From Roseomonas sp. (GTDB lineage: Bacteria; Pseudomonadota; Alphaproteobacteria; Acetobacterales; Acetobacteraceae): a DNA stretch of 64,000 nucleotides. The position numbers were made by a program, and so were the translations under genes. Location of the stretch: the NCBI GenBank assembly GCA_031180725.1, contig JAPSLO010000007.1, forward strand, positions 124,001 through 188,000, read 5' to 3'. Below the pieces are notes generated by a model, which saw only the letters and a list, made by a program, of their open reading frames with translations, ran no database searches and had not been told where the DNA came from. Positions 7,281-19,593 of the stretch are shown in pieces; the first letter of the stretch is position 1, and each line of letters begins with the position of its first letter.

Positions 7281-8708
7281 ATGACGGACCGCACTCCCGC
7301 CGAGACCACCCGTACCGAGACCGACAGCCTCGGCACCATCGAGATCCCCGCCGATCGGCTTTGGGGGCCGCAGACCGAGCGGGCGCGGCGCCTGTTCCAG
7401 ATCGGCACGGAACGCTTCCCCCCGGCCCTGATCCGCGCCGTCGGCCTGCAGAAGCTGGCCGCCGCCGAGGCCAACAAGGCACTTGGTGAACTGCCGGCGG
7501 AGATCGCCGATCCGATCACCACCGCCGCGCGCGAGGTCGCCGAGGGCCGGCACGATGCCGAATTCCCGCTGCCGGTCTGGCAGACCGGCTCCGGCACCCA
7601 GACCAACATGAATGCCAACGAGGTCATCTCGAACCTCGCCAATTTGCGGCTGGGCCAGCCGCTGGGCAGCCGAAAGCCCATCCACCCGAACGACCATGTG
7701 AATCGCGGCCAGTCCTCGAACGACAGCTTCCCCACCGTGATGCATGTCGCGGCGGCCGAGGCGGTGACGCGCGACTTGATCCCAGGGCTGGAGGCACTGC
7801 ACGCCGCGCTCGCCGCGCGGGCGCAGGAATGGGCGCCGATCGTGAAGATCGGGCGGACCCACATGATGGACGCGGTGCCCGTGACACTGGGCCAGGAAGC
7901 CGCGGCCTGGGCGCGCCAGGTGGAGCTGGGCATCGCCCGGGTGAAGGACGCCCTGCCCCGGCTGATGGTCCTGCCCCAGGGGGGCACCGCTGCCGGCACC
8001 GGGCTGAACCGCCACGCCGACTTCGCCCGCGTCTTCGCCGAGCGCATGGCCGCGCTGACCGGCCTGCCCTTCGTGGCGAACGACAACCCCTTCGAGGGGA
8101 TGGGCGCGCATGACGCCTTCGTGGAGCTGCACGGGGCGCTGAACACTGTCGCCGTCTCGCTCAACAAGATCGGCAATGATGTGCGCCTGCTGGGCAGCGG
8201 GCCGCGGGCGGGGCTTTCCGAACTGGTCATCCCGGCGGATGGCCTGTCCAGCAGCATCATGCCGGGCAAGACCAACCCCACCCAGTCCGAGGCGCTGACC
8301 ATGGTGGCGGCCCAGGTGATGGGCAACCAGGTGACGGTCACGGTCGCCGGCGCACAGGGGCATCTGGAGCTGAACGTCTTCAAGCCCGTGATCATCCAGG
8401 CGGTGCTGCAATCCGCCCGGCTGCTGGGCGACGCCGCCCGCAGCTTCGCCGAGAACATGGTGGCGAAGCTGGCACCGAACCTGCCCCGCATTGCCGACAA
8501 CCTGGCCAAGTCCCTGATGCTGGTGACGGCGCTCAACCCGCGGATCGGCTACGACAAGGCGGTTGCCATCGCCAAGTTGGCGCTGAAGGAGGACATCACC
8601 CTGAAGGAGGCCGCGGCGCGACTTGGCCATGTGGCGCCGGAGGACTTCGACCGCTGGGTGCGGCCAGAGGAGATGATCCACCCCGGCACCACGCTGGAGG
8701 GCGGTTGA
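7281..8708 (+). CDS. fumC: Class II fumarate hydratase
   Basis: Interconverts fumarate and malate in the TCA cycle. The 475-residue protein has the superfamily signature SSSIMPGKTNPTQSE (about 322-336), the substrate loop GSGTQTNMNANEVISN (about 102-117) and NRGQSSNDSFPT, all in the expected order. Length fits the iron-independent oxygen-stable FumC (about 465). Start ATG 7281 has a strong AGGAGG four bases upstream (7271-7276). The stop overlaps the start of a small ribbon-helix-helix gene. Confidence 0.97.
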   Translation: MTDRTPAETTRTETDSLGTIEIPADRLWGPQTERARRLFQIGTERFPPALIRAVGLQKLAAAEANKALGELPAEIADPITTAAREVAEGRHDAEFPLPVWQTGSGTQTNMNANEVISNLANLRLGQPLGSRKPIHPNDHVNRGQSSNDSFPTVMHVAAAEAVTRDLIPGLEALHAALAARAQEWAPIVKIGRTHMMDAVPVTLGQEAAAWARQVELGIARVKDALPRLMVLPQGGTAAGTGLNRHADFARVFAERMAALTGLPFVANDNPFEGMGAHDAFVELHGALNTVAVSLNKIGNDVRLLGSGPRAGLSELVIPADGLSSSIMPGKTNPTQSEALTMVAAQVMGNQVTVTVAGAQGHLELNVFKPVIIQAVLQSARLLGDAARSFAENMVAKLAPNLPRIADNLAKSLMLVTALNPRIGYDKAVAIAKLALKEDITLKEAAARLGHVAPEDFDRWVRPEEMIHPGTTLEGG

Positions 8709-8932
8709 GGGCGCATCTGCGCAAGCGGAGCTTCCGCCTGCAGGGCCACCGCACCTCGGTGGCGCTGGAGGCGGAGTTCTGGACCGAGCTGGAAACCCTG
8801 GCCGCCGCGCGAGGCCGCAGCCTGGCCGGGCTGGTGGCCGAGGTGGATGCCAGCCGTGCCGATCCCGACCTGCCACTGGCCAGCGCGCTGCGCGTCTTCG
8901 CCCTGCGGGAAGCCCGGCGCCCCGCTGGCTGA
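8705..8932 (+). CDS. Ribbon-helix-helix domain protein
   Basis: A 75-residue protein starting at TTG 8705, which overlaps the fumC stop. KRSFRLQGHRTSVALEAEFWTELETLAAARGRSLAGLVAEVD matches the RHH_4 family: a short beta-strand (SFRL), then an acidic/aromatic helix and the turn before the second helix. Such proteins are often found next to central-metabolism genes in alphaproteobacteria. DNA binding is the family expectation, and no target is visible. The TTG start is inferred from the domain boundary and the coupling to fumC. Confidence 0.75.
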   Translation: MRAHLRKRSFRLQGHRTSVALEAEFWTELETLAAARGRSLAGLVAEVDASRADPDLPLASALRVFALREARRPAG

Positions 8933-9051
8933 AGCCGCCGCAACCCCTAGTTTCGGGCGAAGTGCGGTTTCGGACAAATTCCTCCCCTTGGTCGACGAGG
9001 AATATATCCCCAGCGAACGGCGGGCGCCAGGGCGTTCCAGGGCCGGCCCGG

Positions 9052-11907
9052 TCAGCTCCGCTGGGCCCGCCAGCGGGCCCATTCGGCGGTTTCCGGCAGC
9101 GGGTTCGGCGCGGCCGCGGCGCCGGTGATGCGCAGCCCGAGTTCCGGCGCCTCCTCCGGGGCGGGGCGCAGGGCCAGGCGCATGTCCAGGGCGCCCCGCA
9201 GCAGATCGGCCCGGCCGGAGAGGGTGGCGCTGGCCCCGGCCTCGGTCGTCAGCCGGCCGGCCGTGACCTGCATCTGCCCGGCTTCCACCGCCCCTTCCAG
9301 CTCCAGCCGGTCGAAGGCCGTCGCGCCGGTGGACAGCGCGCTGCGCGCCGCCGCCTCGGCCTGTTGCGGATCGCCCAACGCGGTGGCGGCCAGGGCGGCG
9401 CCCAGGTCGAAGCCGGTGACGACGCCATCCCGCAGCGCCGCGCGCCAATTGCCGGATAGCGCGCCGAGCAGCCCCACCGGGGCATGACCCGCCGTGCTCA
9501 GGCTGGCCGTCACCTCGCCCCGCCCGGCGGTCAGGTCATAGGGCAGGCCGAACAGCGGGCCGGCCAGCGCCGCCTCGGCCAGCTTCATCTCCAGCGCCAG
9601 CCGGGGCGTCGTGCCGGTGACGTCAATGGCGAAGCCGCCCTCCAGCGCGCCGCCCATCATCCGCGCACGCAGCCGGTCCAGCCGCAAGCGGCCTTCCGCC
9701 AGGTGCAGCACGGCGCTGACCTGTTCCATCGGCAACGCCTCGGCTTCCACACGGGCGGCTTCCAGCGCCAGCTCCGCATCCCAGCCGGCCAGCGCCTCCA
9801 GCCCCAGCGGCTCCGTGCCCCGCAGCGGCGGCAGCGGCAGCGGCAGCCTTTCGGCATTGATGCGGCCGGTGAGCCGGGGCCGTGCGCCGGCCTGGAGCTG
9901 CAGCGCCCCACCGGCGCGCAGCGTGCCGGCCACCAGCTCGAAGCTCTCGGCGCCCAGGCCGGTGGGATGGCCGGTGAGGTTCGCGACCAGCGAGAAGGAC
10001 CCCTCCCCCAGCCAGTCCGCCTGCGCGCCGAAGGCTTCCGCCATCAGCCGCGGCGCGCCGGGATGGCGCAGGGTGAGCGCCGCCTGGCCCTTGCGGCCTG
10101 GCAGGTCCAGCGTTCCGGAGGCCTCGGCGCGCAATTCACCAAGCGTCGCCTCGCCACGCAGCGCCAGCGCCTCGGGGGCGCCGCCGCCGGACAGCCGCAG
10201 CGTCACCGGCAGGGCACCAAGCGCGGCACGGTCGGGCCAGCTTCCGGGGATCAGTGCCGCCAGCCCCCGTGCGGAAGGGCCGCTGGCTTCCAGCACCAGG
10301 TCGCTGAGGCGGAGCTGCGGCCCCAGCGCCAAGCTGCCGGAGGCGGTGATATCCGCTTCCGCCACCTTGCCGGAGAGCCGGCGGAGCGTGATGCGCCCAT
10401 TCTCCAGCGCAGCATCCAGGGCGGCGCGTTCCAGCACCGCCTCGCCCCAGCTCGCCCGATCCGCGGCGAGGCGGAGGTTGAGGTCGAGGCTCCCCATCGC
10501 GCGCGCCGCTGCCGGCAGGTCGAGCCCGTTCGGCAGCCACCGTGTCAGGTCCAGCCGGTCGATGTTCAGCCCCAGGCCGAGCGCCGGGCGCTGGCCCCGG
10601 CGCAGGGTGCCAGCGCCGGAAAGGCGGAAGTCCTCGAAACTGGCGGTGATTTCAGGGACCGCGGCCTGTGCCTCCTCCAGCACCAGGCGGAAACGGCCCT
10701 CGCCGCGGCGCAGCAGGCTGGGGTCCAGCCCCTCCACCGGCAGGCCGAGAGCGCCGAGCGTGGTGCGGATGTCGCTGCCGCTGAAACGCGCGCCGATCTC
10801 CAGCCTGCCGCCCGCCGTGGCGCCGGCGAAGTCCAGCTCCGTCTCGCCGGGCAACAGCACGGAGACGTCGGTCAGCGTCAGCCGCCCGTCCTCCAGCGTC
10901 GCGGCGCCGCGCAGGCGCCGCAGGGTCAGGCCGGCGAAACCCGCCGCCTCCGCCGAGAGGTCCACCGAAACAGGCCAGGGCCGCGGCCCGGCACCGCGCA
11001 GTGCGGCCACCCACCCATCCAGTTCCAGCCGGCTGGCCAGCAGGGCGAGATCCAGCCGCGGCGCGGGTAGCAGGCGGAAGGCCACGGCGCCGCGCGCCGG
11101 GGCGCCGGCCAGATCCAGCGCCAGGTCATCACCGGCGATCAGGTCAGCGGAAGCGGTCAGCCGCCCGGCCGCCCGGAAGGGGCCGGGCGGGCTGGGCAGC
11201 AGGGCGGAGAGATCCGGGCCCGAGACTTCCACCGTGCCCTCGAAACCACCATTCGGCACCAGGGTGCCGCGCGCGCGGCCAGCGGCTTCCGCGAATGTCA
11301 GGGAAAGTTCCAGCGGCGCCACGCCATCCCAGCCCGGCCGGCCGAGGCTGGCGGCGAAGCGGGCAGGGCGGCCGGCCCATTGGAACCCGCCGGTGATCTC
11401 GATGGCCTGAGCGGGACCGGCCGAGACGAGCCGCGCGGCGACGCCTTCGAGCACGGTATCGCCAACCCGCACCCGGCCATCCTCGACCTGGGCGTCGAGG
11501 GTGGTGATCCAGGCGGGGGGGCGGAAGCTCAGCAGCGGGCCGGGCGGCCAGGGCAGCGTCAGTTCGGCGCCCACCAGCGCGATTTCCCGCGGGGCGACAT
11601 GGCCGGCCAGCAGCGCCGACAGGTCGAGGCGCAGGCGCAGCAGGCGCGCGGTGACCCGGAAACCGTCCTCATCCTCCGCGCCGGGCGGCGCGGCGATGGT
11701 CACGCCGCCGGCCTGCACCATGGGGCTGGGCAGCAGCGTGAGTTCCACCGGGCCATTCAGCGTGACGGGGCGGCCCAGCCGGTCCGAGGCGATCTGCGAC
11801 AGGCGGGCCCGCCACGGTTCCCAATCCATCAGCCGCGGCACCAGCCAGAGGCCGGCCAGCGCGAGCAGGACCAGCGCGCCAAGCGCCGCCGCAAGGCGCC
11901 GCTTCAT
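9052..11907 (-). CDS. AsmA-family envelope protein
   Basis: A 951-residue protein with a single N-terminal membrane anchor (LAAALGALVLLALAGLWLVPRL, residues 4-25) followed by the AsmA start WEPWRARLSQIASDRLGRPVTLNGPVEL. A very long, beta-rich, leucine-heavy body follows, with repeated glycine-leucine-aspartate/alanine patterns. The C-terminal part (ALSGNWRAALRDGVVTGFDLGAAL, then TEAGASATLSGRADLLRGALDMRLAL) is the conserved AsmA C-terminal domain. AsmA-like proteins are thought to form hydrophobic-groove bridges that move phospholipids across the periplasm. Start ATG 11907 places the anchor at the N-terminus. It is the second gene after oxoprolinase on this strand, with a 79-bp gap. Confidence 0.85.
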   Translation of the reverse strand: MKRRLAAALGALVLLALAGLWLVPRLMDWEPWRARLSQIASDRLGRPVTLNGPVELTLLPSPMVQAGGVTIAAPPGAEDEDGFRVTARLLRLRLDLSALLAGHVAPREIALVGAELTLPWPPGPLLSFRPPAWITTLDAQVEDGRVRVGDTVLEGVAARLVSAGPAQAIEITGGFQWAGRPARFAASLGRPGWDGVAPLELSLTFAEAAGRARGTLVPNGGFEGTVEVSGPDLSALLPSPPGPFRAAGRLTASADLIAGDDLALDLAGAPARGAVAFRLLPAPRLDLALLASRLELDGWVAALRGAGPRPWPVSVDLSAEAAGFAGLTLRRLRGAATLEDGRLTLTDVSVLLPGETELDFAGATAGGRLEIGARFSGSDIRTTLGALGLPVEGLDPSLLRRGEGRFRLVLEEAQAAVPEITASFEDFRLSGAGTLRRGQRPALGLGLNIDRLDLTRWLPNGLDLPAAARAMGSLDLNLRLAADRASWGEAVLERAALDAALENGRITLRRLSGKVAEADITASGSLALGPQLRLSDLVLEASGPSARGLAALIPGSWPDRAALGALPVTLRLSGGGAPEALALRGEATLGELRAEASGTLDLPGRKGQAALTLRHPGAPRLMAEAFGAQADWLGEGSFSLVANLTGHPTGLGAESFELVAGTLRAGGALQLQAGARPRLTGRINAERLPLPLPPLRGTEPLGLEALAGWDAELALEAARVEAEALPMEQVSAVLHLAEGRLRLDRLRARMMGGALEGGFAIDVTGTTPRLALEMKLAEAALAGPLFGLPYDLTAGRGEVTASLSTAGHAPVGLLGALSGNWRAALRDGVVTGFDLGAALAATALGDPQQAEAAARSALSTGATAFDRLELEGAVEAGQMQVTAGRLTTEAGASATLSGRADLLRGALDMRLALRPAPEEAPELGLRITGAAAAPNPLPETAEWARWRAQRS

Positions 11908-11986
11908 CGTGGCACGCGCCCCTGCGCACTGGGCCAGCGACGCGGGCGGCTGGGCGCCAGCGGATGACCGGAGAGGTGCGACGGTT

Positions 11987-15664
<3,678 letters not shown>

Positions 15665-15692
15665 GTCGGGGCCCTCCTTCGCGCCCCGTTCA

Positions 15693-15718
15693 TTGACAAT
15701 TTATCAGCAAATCGTCAA
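15693..15718. promoter_or_regulatory. Palindromic operator candidate between oxoprolinase and MarR-like genes
   Basis: The left arm TTGACAATTT (15693-15702) and the right arm AAATCGTCAA (15709-15718) form an inverted repeat matching at 9 of 10 positions around a 6-bp centre. It lies in the middle of the 77-bp intergenic region shared by the divergent oxoprolinase and winged-helix regulator genes. Its half-site spacing suits a homodimeric regulator. TTGACA/TTGACG on the two strands could also serve as -35 boxes, so binding would block both promoters. The link to the regulator is inferred. Confidence 0.6.
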
Positions 15719-15741
15719 CGTCCGACCCGCTTGCGGGAGGC

Positions 15742-16278
15742 ATGGCGACGATGGAGAAGCCGGATCGGAGACCGCATACGGAGCCGGTGGTGTCCTCGGC
15801 CCATCTCGCGGCCGGCGCTTCGCCCGCGCTGTCGGAGGTGGAGTTCGGGCTGATCCTGGCCCATGCCGGCTTCACCCGCTGGATCCAGCGCTGCATGGCC
15901 GCGGCTGGCCGGCCGGGGCTTTCGGCCACCGAGATCCTGATCCTGCACACGGTGCGCCACCGCGACCGGCCGAAACGCTTCGCCGATATCTGCTTGGTGC
16001 TGGATATCGAGGACACGCATGTCGCGAGCTATGCCATCCGCAAGCTGGAGGAAGCGGGGCTGGTGGTGACCGGCCGCGCCGGGAAGGAGAAGCTGGTGAG
16101 CGCCACCGAGGCCGGCGCCGCGCTCTGCGCGCGCTATCACGAGGTGCGGGAACGTCTGCTGGCCCGCCCGCTGCGCGGCAGCGGGCCACATGAGGAGCGG
16201 ATGTCGGAACTGGCGGAGCTGCTGCGCGCACTCTCCGGCTACTACGACCAAGCCGCGCGGGCCGCAGCGACCCTGTAA
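15742..16278 (+). CDS. MarR-like winged-helix transcriptional regulator
   Basis: A 178-residue protein with an N-terminal unstructured 30 residues and a winged helix-turn-helix. The core is LSATEILILHTVRHRDRPKRFADICLVLDIEDTHVASYAIRKLEEAGLVVTGRAGKEKLVSATEAG (about 73-137), followed by a C-terminal dimerisation helix. The ...IRKLEEAGLV...KEK...T..G pattern is that of MarR and related regulators. It is transcribed away from the oxoprolinase gene across a short region with a strong dyad, so it probably regulates that gene and itself. The ligand could be an oxoproline- or hydantoin-like compound, but this is a guess. Confidence 0.8.
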   Translation: MATMEKPDRRPHTEPVVSSAHLAAGASPALSEVEFGLILAHAGFTRWIQRCMAAAGRPGLSATEILILHTVRHRDRPKRFADICLVLDIEDTHVASYAIRKLEEAGLVVTGRAGKEKLVSATEAGAALCARYHEVRERLLARPLRGSGPHEERMSELAELLRALSGYYDQAARAAATL

Positions 16279-16356
16279 CCGTAAATTTCTTACGCAACCG
16301 ACGTCCTCGCCCAGAGTTCAGGGAACGCAGGACCTAATGCTGCGCCGAGGTGGGAC

Positions 16357-16878
16357 ATGGCGGTTGTACAGGCTTGGGGTACGCGTTTCACAGGCGCAGG
16401 GGGCTTTCACCGCGGAGCCGACAGTCGGGATCTGCCCTGGAACGCAGAGGCGAACGACCCCTTCGACCTGCTGCGCTTCGAGCGTGCTCAGGACGAGGTG
16501 ATGGCATCGGTGTGGCGCGAGCTGCGGGCCGGACAGAAGCGGTCGCACTGGATGTGGTTCGTCTTCCCCCAACTCCGCCCGCTCGGCCACAGCACCACAG
16601 CGCTGCGTTACGGCATTACCGGCCTGGCGGAAGCCAGGGCCTATATGGCGCATCCGGTGCTCGGACCGCGGCTGGAGGAATGCACGCGGCTGGTGCTGGC
16701 CATCCAGGGCCGCTCGGCGCAGCAGATCTTCGGCAGCCCGGACGACCGGAAGCTGCGGTCCTGCATGACGCTGTTCGCCGCGGCGCGGCCCGAGGTGGCA
16801 GCCTTCAACGAGGTGCTGTGCCGCTATTTCGACGGCCAGCCGGATCCCCTGACCATCGCCCTGCTGGGCAAGGGCTGA
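16357..16878 (+). CDS. DUF1810-family protein
   Basis: A 173-residue protein with the DUF1810 hallmarks: FDLLRFERAQDEVMASVWRELRAGQKRSHWMWFVFPQLRPLG (about 33-74) and SPDDRKLRSCMTLFAAA (about 128-144). DUF1810 proteins are small cytosolic proteins without an established biochemical role; a distant relation to ADP-ribose or macrodomain-type folds has been proposed for some relatives. The first 30 residues are poorly conserved. ATG 16357 follows GAGGTGGGAC. The gene stands 68 bp ahead of the TerB/DnaJ gene and may be co-transcribed with it. Confidence 0.82.
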   Translation: MAVVQAWGTRFTGAGGFHRGADSRDLPWNAEANDPFDLLRFERAQDEVMASVWRELRAGQKRSHWMWFVFPQLRPLGHSTTALRYGITGLAEARAYMAHPVLGPRLEECTRLVLAIQGRSAQQIFGSPDDRKLRSCMTLFAAARPEVAAFNEVLCRYFDGQPDPLTIALLGKG

Positions 16879-16946
16879 CCCCAGGGAGGGTGCAGGCCCG
16901 GCTGCGGCCGTGCTAGACGCCATGCAGCACGGAAAGCGGCGGCACC

Positions 16947-17717
16947 TTGGGCGTCTGGGGCAAGATCATCGGGGGTGTGGGCGGCTTCCTCACGGGGGGG
17001 CCGCTCGGGGCTGTGGTGGGGGCCGCGCTGGGCCATGCCGCAGACCAGGGCGCCATCCCTGGCCGCCTCAGCCCCGGCGCGGCGGATCTCGCGGCGCTGC
17101 TGGGCAACCGGGAAACGCTGTTCGCCATCTCCGTCATCGTGTTGTCCGCCAAGCTGGCCAAGGTGGACGGGCCGGTGAAGCGGGAAGAGATCGACGCCTT
17201 CAAGGCGATGTTCCGCATCCCGCCCGAGAACCTGCGCGAGGTCGGGCAGATGTTCGACAAGGCGCGGGAGGATGCCGCCGGCTGGGAACCCTTCGCAGAG
17301 CGGCTGGGTGAGGCCTTCGCGGACAACCGCGCCATGCTGGAGGACGTGCTGGCCGCGCTGTTCTACATCGCGCGCGCCGACGGCCCGATCACCCGCGGCG
17401 AACTGCCCGTCTTGCAGGGCATCCATCTGCGCTTCGGCCTGGACGCCGCGGCCTGGGAACGCGCCAAGGGCGCCAGCCAGGCCGGTTCGCGTGCGGAGGC
17501 GCAGCAGAAGACCGATGATGCCTATGTGGTGCTGGGCCTGACACCGAACGCCACGGACGAGGAAGTCCGCCAGGCCTGGCGCAAGCTGATGCGGGAGAAC
17601 CACCCGGACGCGCTGGCCGCCCGCGGCGTGCCCCCCGACTTCGTGGAGCGCGCCACACGCAAGGTGGCCGAGATCAACGCCGCCTGGGACCGCATCAAGC
17701 GCCAGCGTGGGCTGTGA
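16947..17717 (+). CDS. TerB-domain and J-domain protein (DjlA-like)
   Basis: A 256-residue protein with three parts. First is a glycine-rich N-terminal hydrophobic segment (about 7-30, IIGGVGGFLTGGPLGAVVGAAL) that could insert in the membrane. Next is a TerB-like helical domain (about 55-165, with AKLAKVDGPVKREEIDAFK and IARADGPITRGEL as its two acidic repeats). Last is a C-terminal J domain (about 190-256) with the DnaK-activating HPD at 219-221. This is the DjlA domain order. It probably recruits DnaK at the inner membrane. The start is TTG 16947, supported by GGAAAG ten bases upstream and by the protein beginning GVWGKIIGG. Its stop overlaps the amidase start. Confidence 0.85.
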   Translation: MGVWGKIIGGVGGFLTGGPLGAVVGAALGHAADQGAIPGRLSPGAADLAALLGNRETLFAISVIVLSAKLAKVDGPVKREEIDAFKAMFRIPPENLREVGQMFDKAREDAAGWEPFAERLGEAFADNRAMLEDVLAALFYIARADGPITRGELPVLQGIHLRFGLDAAAWERAKGASQAGSRAEAQQKTDDAYVVLGLTPNATDEEVRQAWRKLMRENHPDALAARGVPPDFVERATRKVAEINAAWDRIKRQRGL

Positions 17718-18418
17718 TGCACAAGCAGGCGCCAACACAGGCCGCCACGCGCATTCGGGACTTGCCGAGCCCGAACCACGATGCGCGGCCGGAGGGCGCG
17801 CAAGTCGACATGCTGATCCTCCACTACACCGGGATGAAGTCCGGCTCCGAGGCGATCGCGCGGCTGCGCGACCCGGCCTCGCGCGTCTCGGCTCATTATG
17901 TGGTGGAGGAGGACGGCACGGTCTTCCGCCTGGTGCCGGAGGAAAGGCGCGCCTGGCATGCCGGGGTCTCCTCCTGGCGCGGCCATTCGACGCTGAATGG
18001 CCGCTCCATCGGGATCGAGGTCGTCAATCCCGGCCATGAATGGGGCTATCGCCCCTTCCCCGTGCTGCAGATGGCGGCGCTCTGCGATCTCTGCCTGGAG
18101 ATTCTGGGCCGCCATCCCATCCCCGCACGGAACGTGGTGGCGCATTCCGATGTCTCGCCCGACCGCAAGGAAGATCCGGGCGAGCTGTTCGACTGGCAAT
18201 CCCTGGCGGCGAACGGCGTCGGGCTGTGGCCCGAGTGCGACGGGCCGGCAGAAGGCGAGGCGCTAGGGCTGCTCGGGGTCATCGGCTACCGCACCGATCT
18301 GCCGCTGCCGGTGCTGCTGCGCGCCTTCCAGCGGCACTGGCGCCCGGCGCTGGTGAATGGCGAGGCCGATGCCGGCACGCTGGCGCGGCTGAACGCCGTG
18401 GCGGCATTGGTGCGGTGA
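17717..18418 (+). CDS. N-acetylmuramoyl-L-alanine amidase, AmpD/AmiD type
   Basis: A 233-residue amidase_2 enzyme. Zinc ligands can be placed by comparison with AmpD: H36 in LILHYTG, H143 in VVAHSDVSPDRKEDPG and D153 in the same loop. SRVSAHYVVEEDGTVF and HAGVSSWRGHSTLNGRSIGIEVVN are the other conserved blocks. A short peptidoglycan-binding-like helical region follows (about 175-230). It cleaves the bond between MurNAc or anhydroMurNAc and the stem peptide. No signal peptide is seen, so a cytoplasmic muropeptide-recycling role (AmpD-like) is more likely than a periplasmic one. ATG 17717 overlaps the preceding TGA. Its position just upstream of the dcw cluster is notable. Confidence 0.87.
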   Translation: MHKQAPTQAATRIRDLPSPNHDARPEGAQVDMLILHYTGMKSGSEAIARLRDPASRVSAHYVVEEDGTVFRLVPEERRAWHAGVSSWRGHSTLNGRSIGIEVVNPGHEWGYRPFPVLQMAALCDLCLEILGRHPIPARNVVAHSDVSPDRKEDPGELFDWQSLAANGVGLWPECDGPAEGEALGLLGVIGYRTDLPLPVLLRAFQRHWRPALVNGEADAGTLARLNAVAALVR

Positions 18419-18963
18419 ACCAGGATGGTGCGGCGCGCGTCGCCGCTCTCCTGGCCGGCAGCCCTGGGCATCTGGATGCGCTGCAGGCGCTGTCCCTGGC
18501 CGGGCCGTCCGGCGCCTGGATCGGCGCTGGCTTCGTGCGCAACGCGGTTTGGGAGGCGCTCTGCGGCACCGCACCGCAGCTCGCTGCCCTCGCCGATCTG
18601 GACGTGGTGTATTTCTCGCCGGGCCGCGACGACGACACGGCCTGCGAAGAAGCGCTGCGCGCGGCCCGGCCGCTGCCCTGGTCGGTGAGGAACCAGACCC
18701 GCATGGCCGCGCGGAACGGCCACACCCCCTATCGCAGCCTGGCGGATGCGCTGGCGCATTGGACGGAGACGGCAACCGCCGTAGCGGCGCGGCTGGCCGC
18801 CGGGCGCATCGAAATCCTGGCCCCGCACGGGCTGGATGACCTGCTGGGTCTCGTGGTGCGGCCGACGCCAGCCTATGCGCGACATCCCGCGCCCATCGCG
18901 GCGCGCCTGGCGGCGAAAGGGTGGCAGCGGCGCTGGCCGGGATTGCGCGTGGAAATCCATTGA
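18415..18963 (+). CDS. Nucleotidyltransferase-family protein (COG3575-like)
   Basis: A 182-residue protein beginning at GTG 18415, overlapping the amidase stop. It has the GAGFVRNAVWEAL helix (about 42-54), the acidic strand LADLDVVYFSPGRDDDTACEEAL (about 60-85), VRNQTRMAARNGHTPYRSLADALAHWTETATAVAARL and the C-terminal GLDDLLGLVVRPTP. This is the pattern of the uncharacterised nucleotidyltransferase family once called DUF925. The DLDVVYF segment would be the metal-binding strand. The substrate is unknown. It is the last gene of the overlapping TerB/DnaJ-amidase-nucleotidyltransferase run before rnpB. Confidence 0.8.
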   Translation: MNQDGAARVAALLAGSPGHLDALQALSLAGPSGAWIGAGFVRNAVWEALCGTAPQLAALADLDVVYFSPGRDDDTACEEALRAARPLPWSVRNQTRMAARNGHTPYRSLADALAHWTETATAVAARLAAGRIEILAPHGLDDLLGLVVRPTPAYARHPAPIAARLAAKGWQRRWPGLRVEIH

Positions 18964-18996
18964 CGTGAGGACCGTACTGGCTCCACACGCGGCGCC

Positions 18997-19440
18997 GGCG
19001 CCGGGTGGCCGGACGACCGCTGGCGCCGTGGCGACACGGCGCTGGAGGAAAGTCCGGGCTCCACGGGAAGACGGTGCCGGCTAACGGCCGGCGGGCAGAG
19101 GGTGCGTTGCCTCGGCAGCGCGCCCAAGGCCCAGGGAAAGTGCCACAGAGAGCAGACCGCCACGGCGTGTCGCCCATCGGGCGGCATCCCGCGGCAAGGG
19201 TGAAAGGGTGGGGCAAGAGCCCACCGCGCCCCCGGTGACGGGGGCGGCATGGCAAACCCCACCGGGAGCAAGGCCGAATAGGGGCGGCCGGCGAGCGGAG
19301 CTTGCTCCGCCGACGCAGGGGCTTCCCGCCCCGCCGCCCGGGTTGGCCGCGTGAACCCCGTGGCAACACGGGGTCCAGAGGAATGGTCGTCCAATGCCGT
19401 GAGGCAGGGACAGAACCCGGCTTACAGGCCACCCGGCGCC
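18997..19440 (+). ncRNA. rnpB: RNase P RNA, bacterial type A
   Basis: The catalytic RNA that matures tRNA 5' ends. Ends are set by the P1 helix: GGCGCCGGGTGGCC (18997-19010) pairs with GGCCACCCGGCGCC (19427-19440). The universal 5' core GAGGAAAGTCCGGGCTCCAC begins near 19045. The 3' core ACAGAACCCGGCTTACAG lies at about 19410-19427, and GGCAAACCCCACCGGGAGCAAG in the middle is the conserved J11/12 to P-region stretch. Length is about 444 nt, within the type A range. It starts 33 bp after the nucleotidyltransferase gene. A TTGACG at 18960-18965 could be a -35 element, but no clear -10 follows. Confidence 0.96.
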
Positions 19441-19452
19441 AGCTTCATTCCG

Positions 19453-19477
19453 CTTCCGTCAGCCGACGAGACGGAAG
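19453..19477 (+). terminator. Hairpin downstream of rnpB, possible terminator
   Basis: CTTCCGTC (19453-19460) and GACGGAAG (19470-19477) form a perfect 8-bp stem with a 9-nt loop, 13 bases past the P1 helix of RNase P RNA. The following bases are only moderately T-rich, so termination efficiency is uncertain. Confidence 0.45.
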
Positions 19478-19593
19478 TTGAGGGATTTCAAGGACATCAA
19501 CCGGTGCGTGCATTTCCCCGTCCCGACAGGGCGTGCGGAACAAACAACGAAGCGCCGCCAATCGCCAGTTTCCATACTGAATACAACAGAGGT

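Noticed and set aside
8933-9051. A terminator between the converging ribbon-helix-helix and AsmA genes
   Set aside because: Short GC-rich complementary patches exist, but no stem of convincing length with a T-tract.
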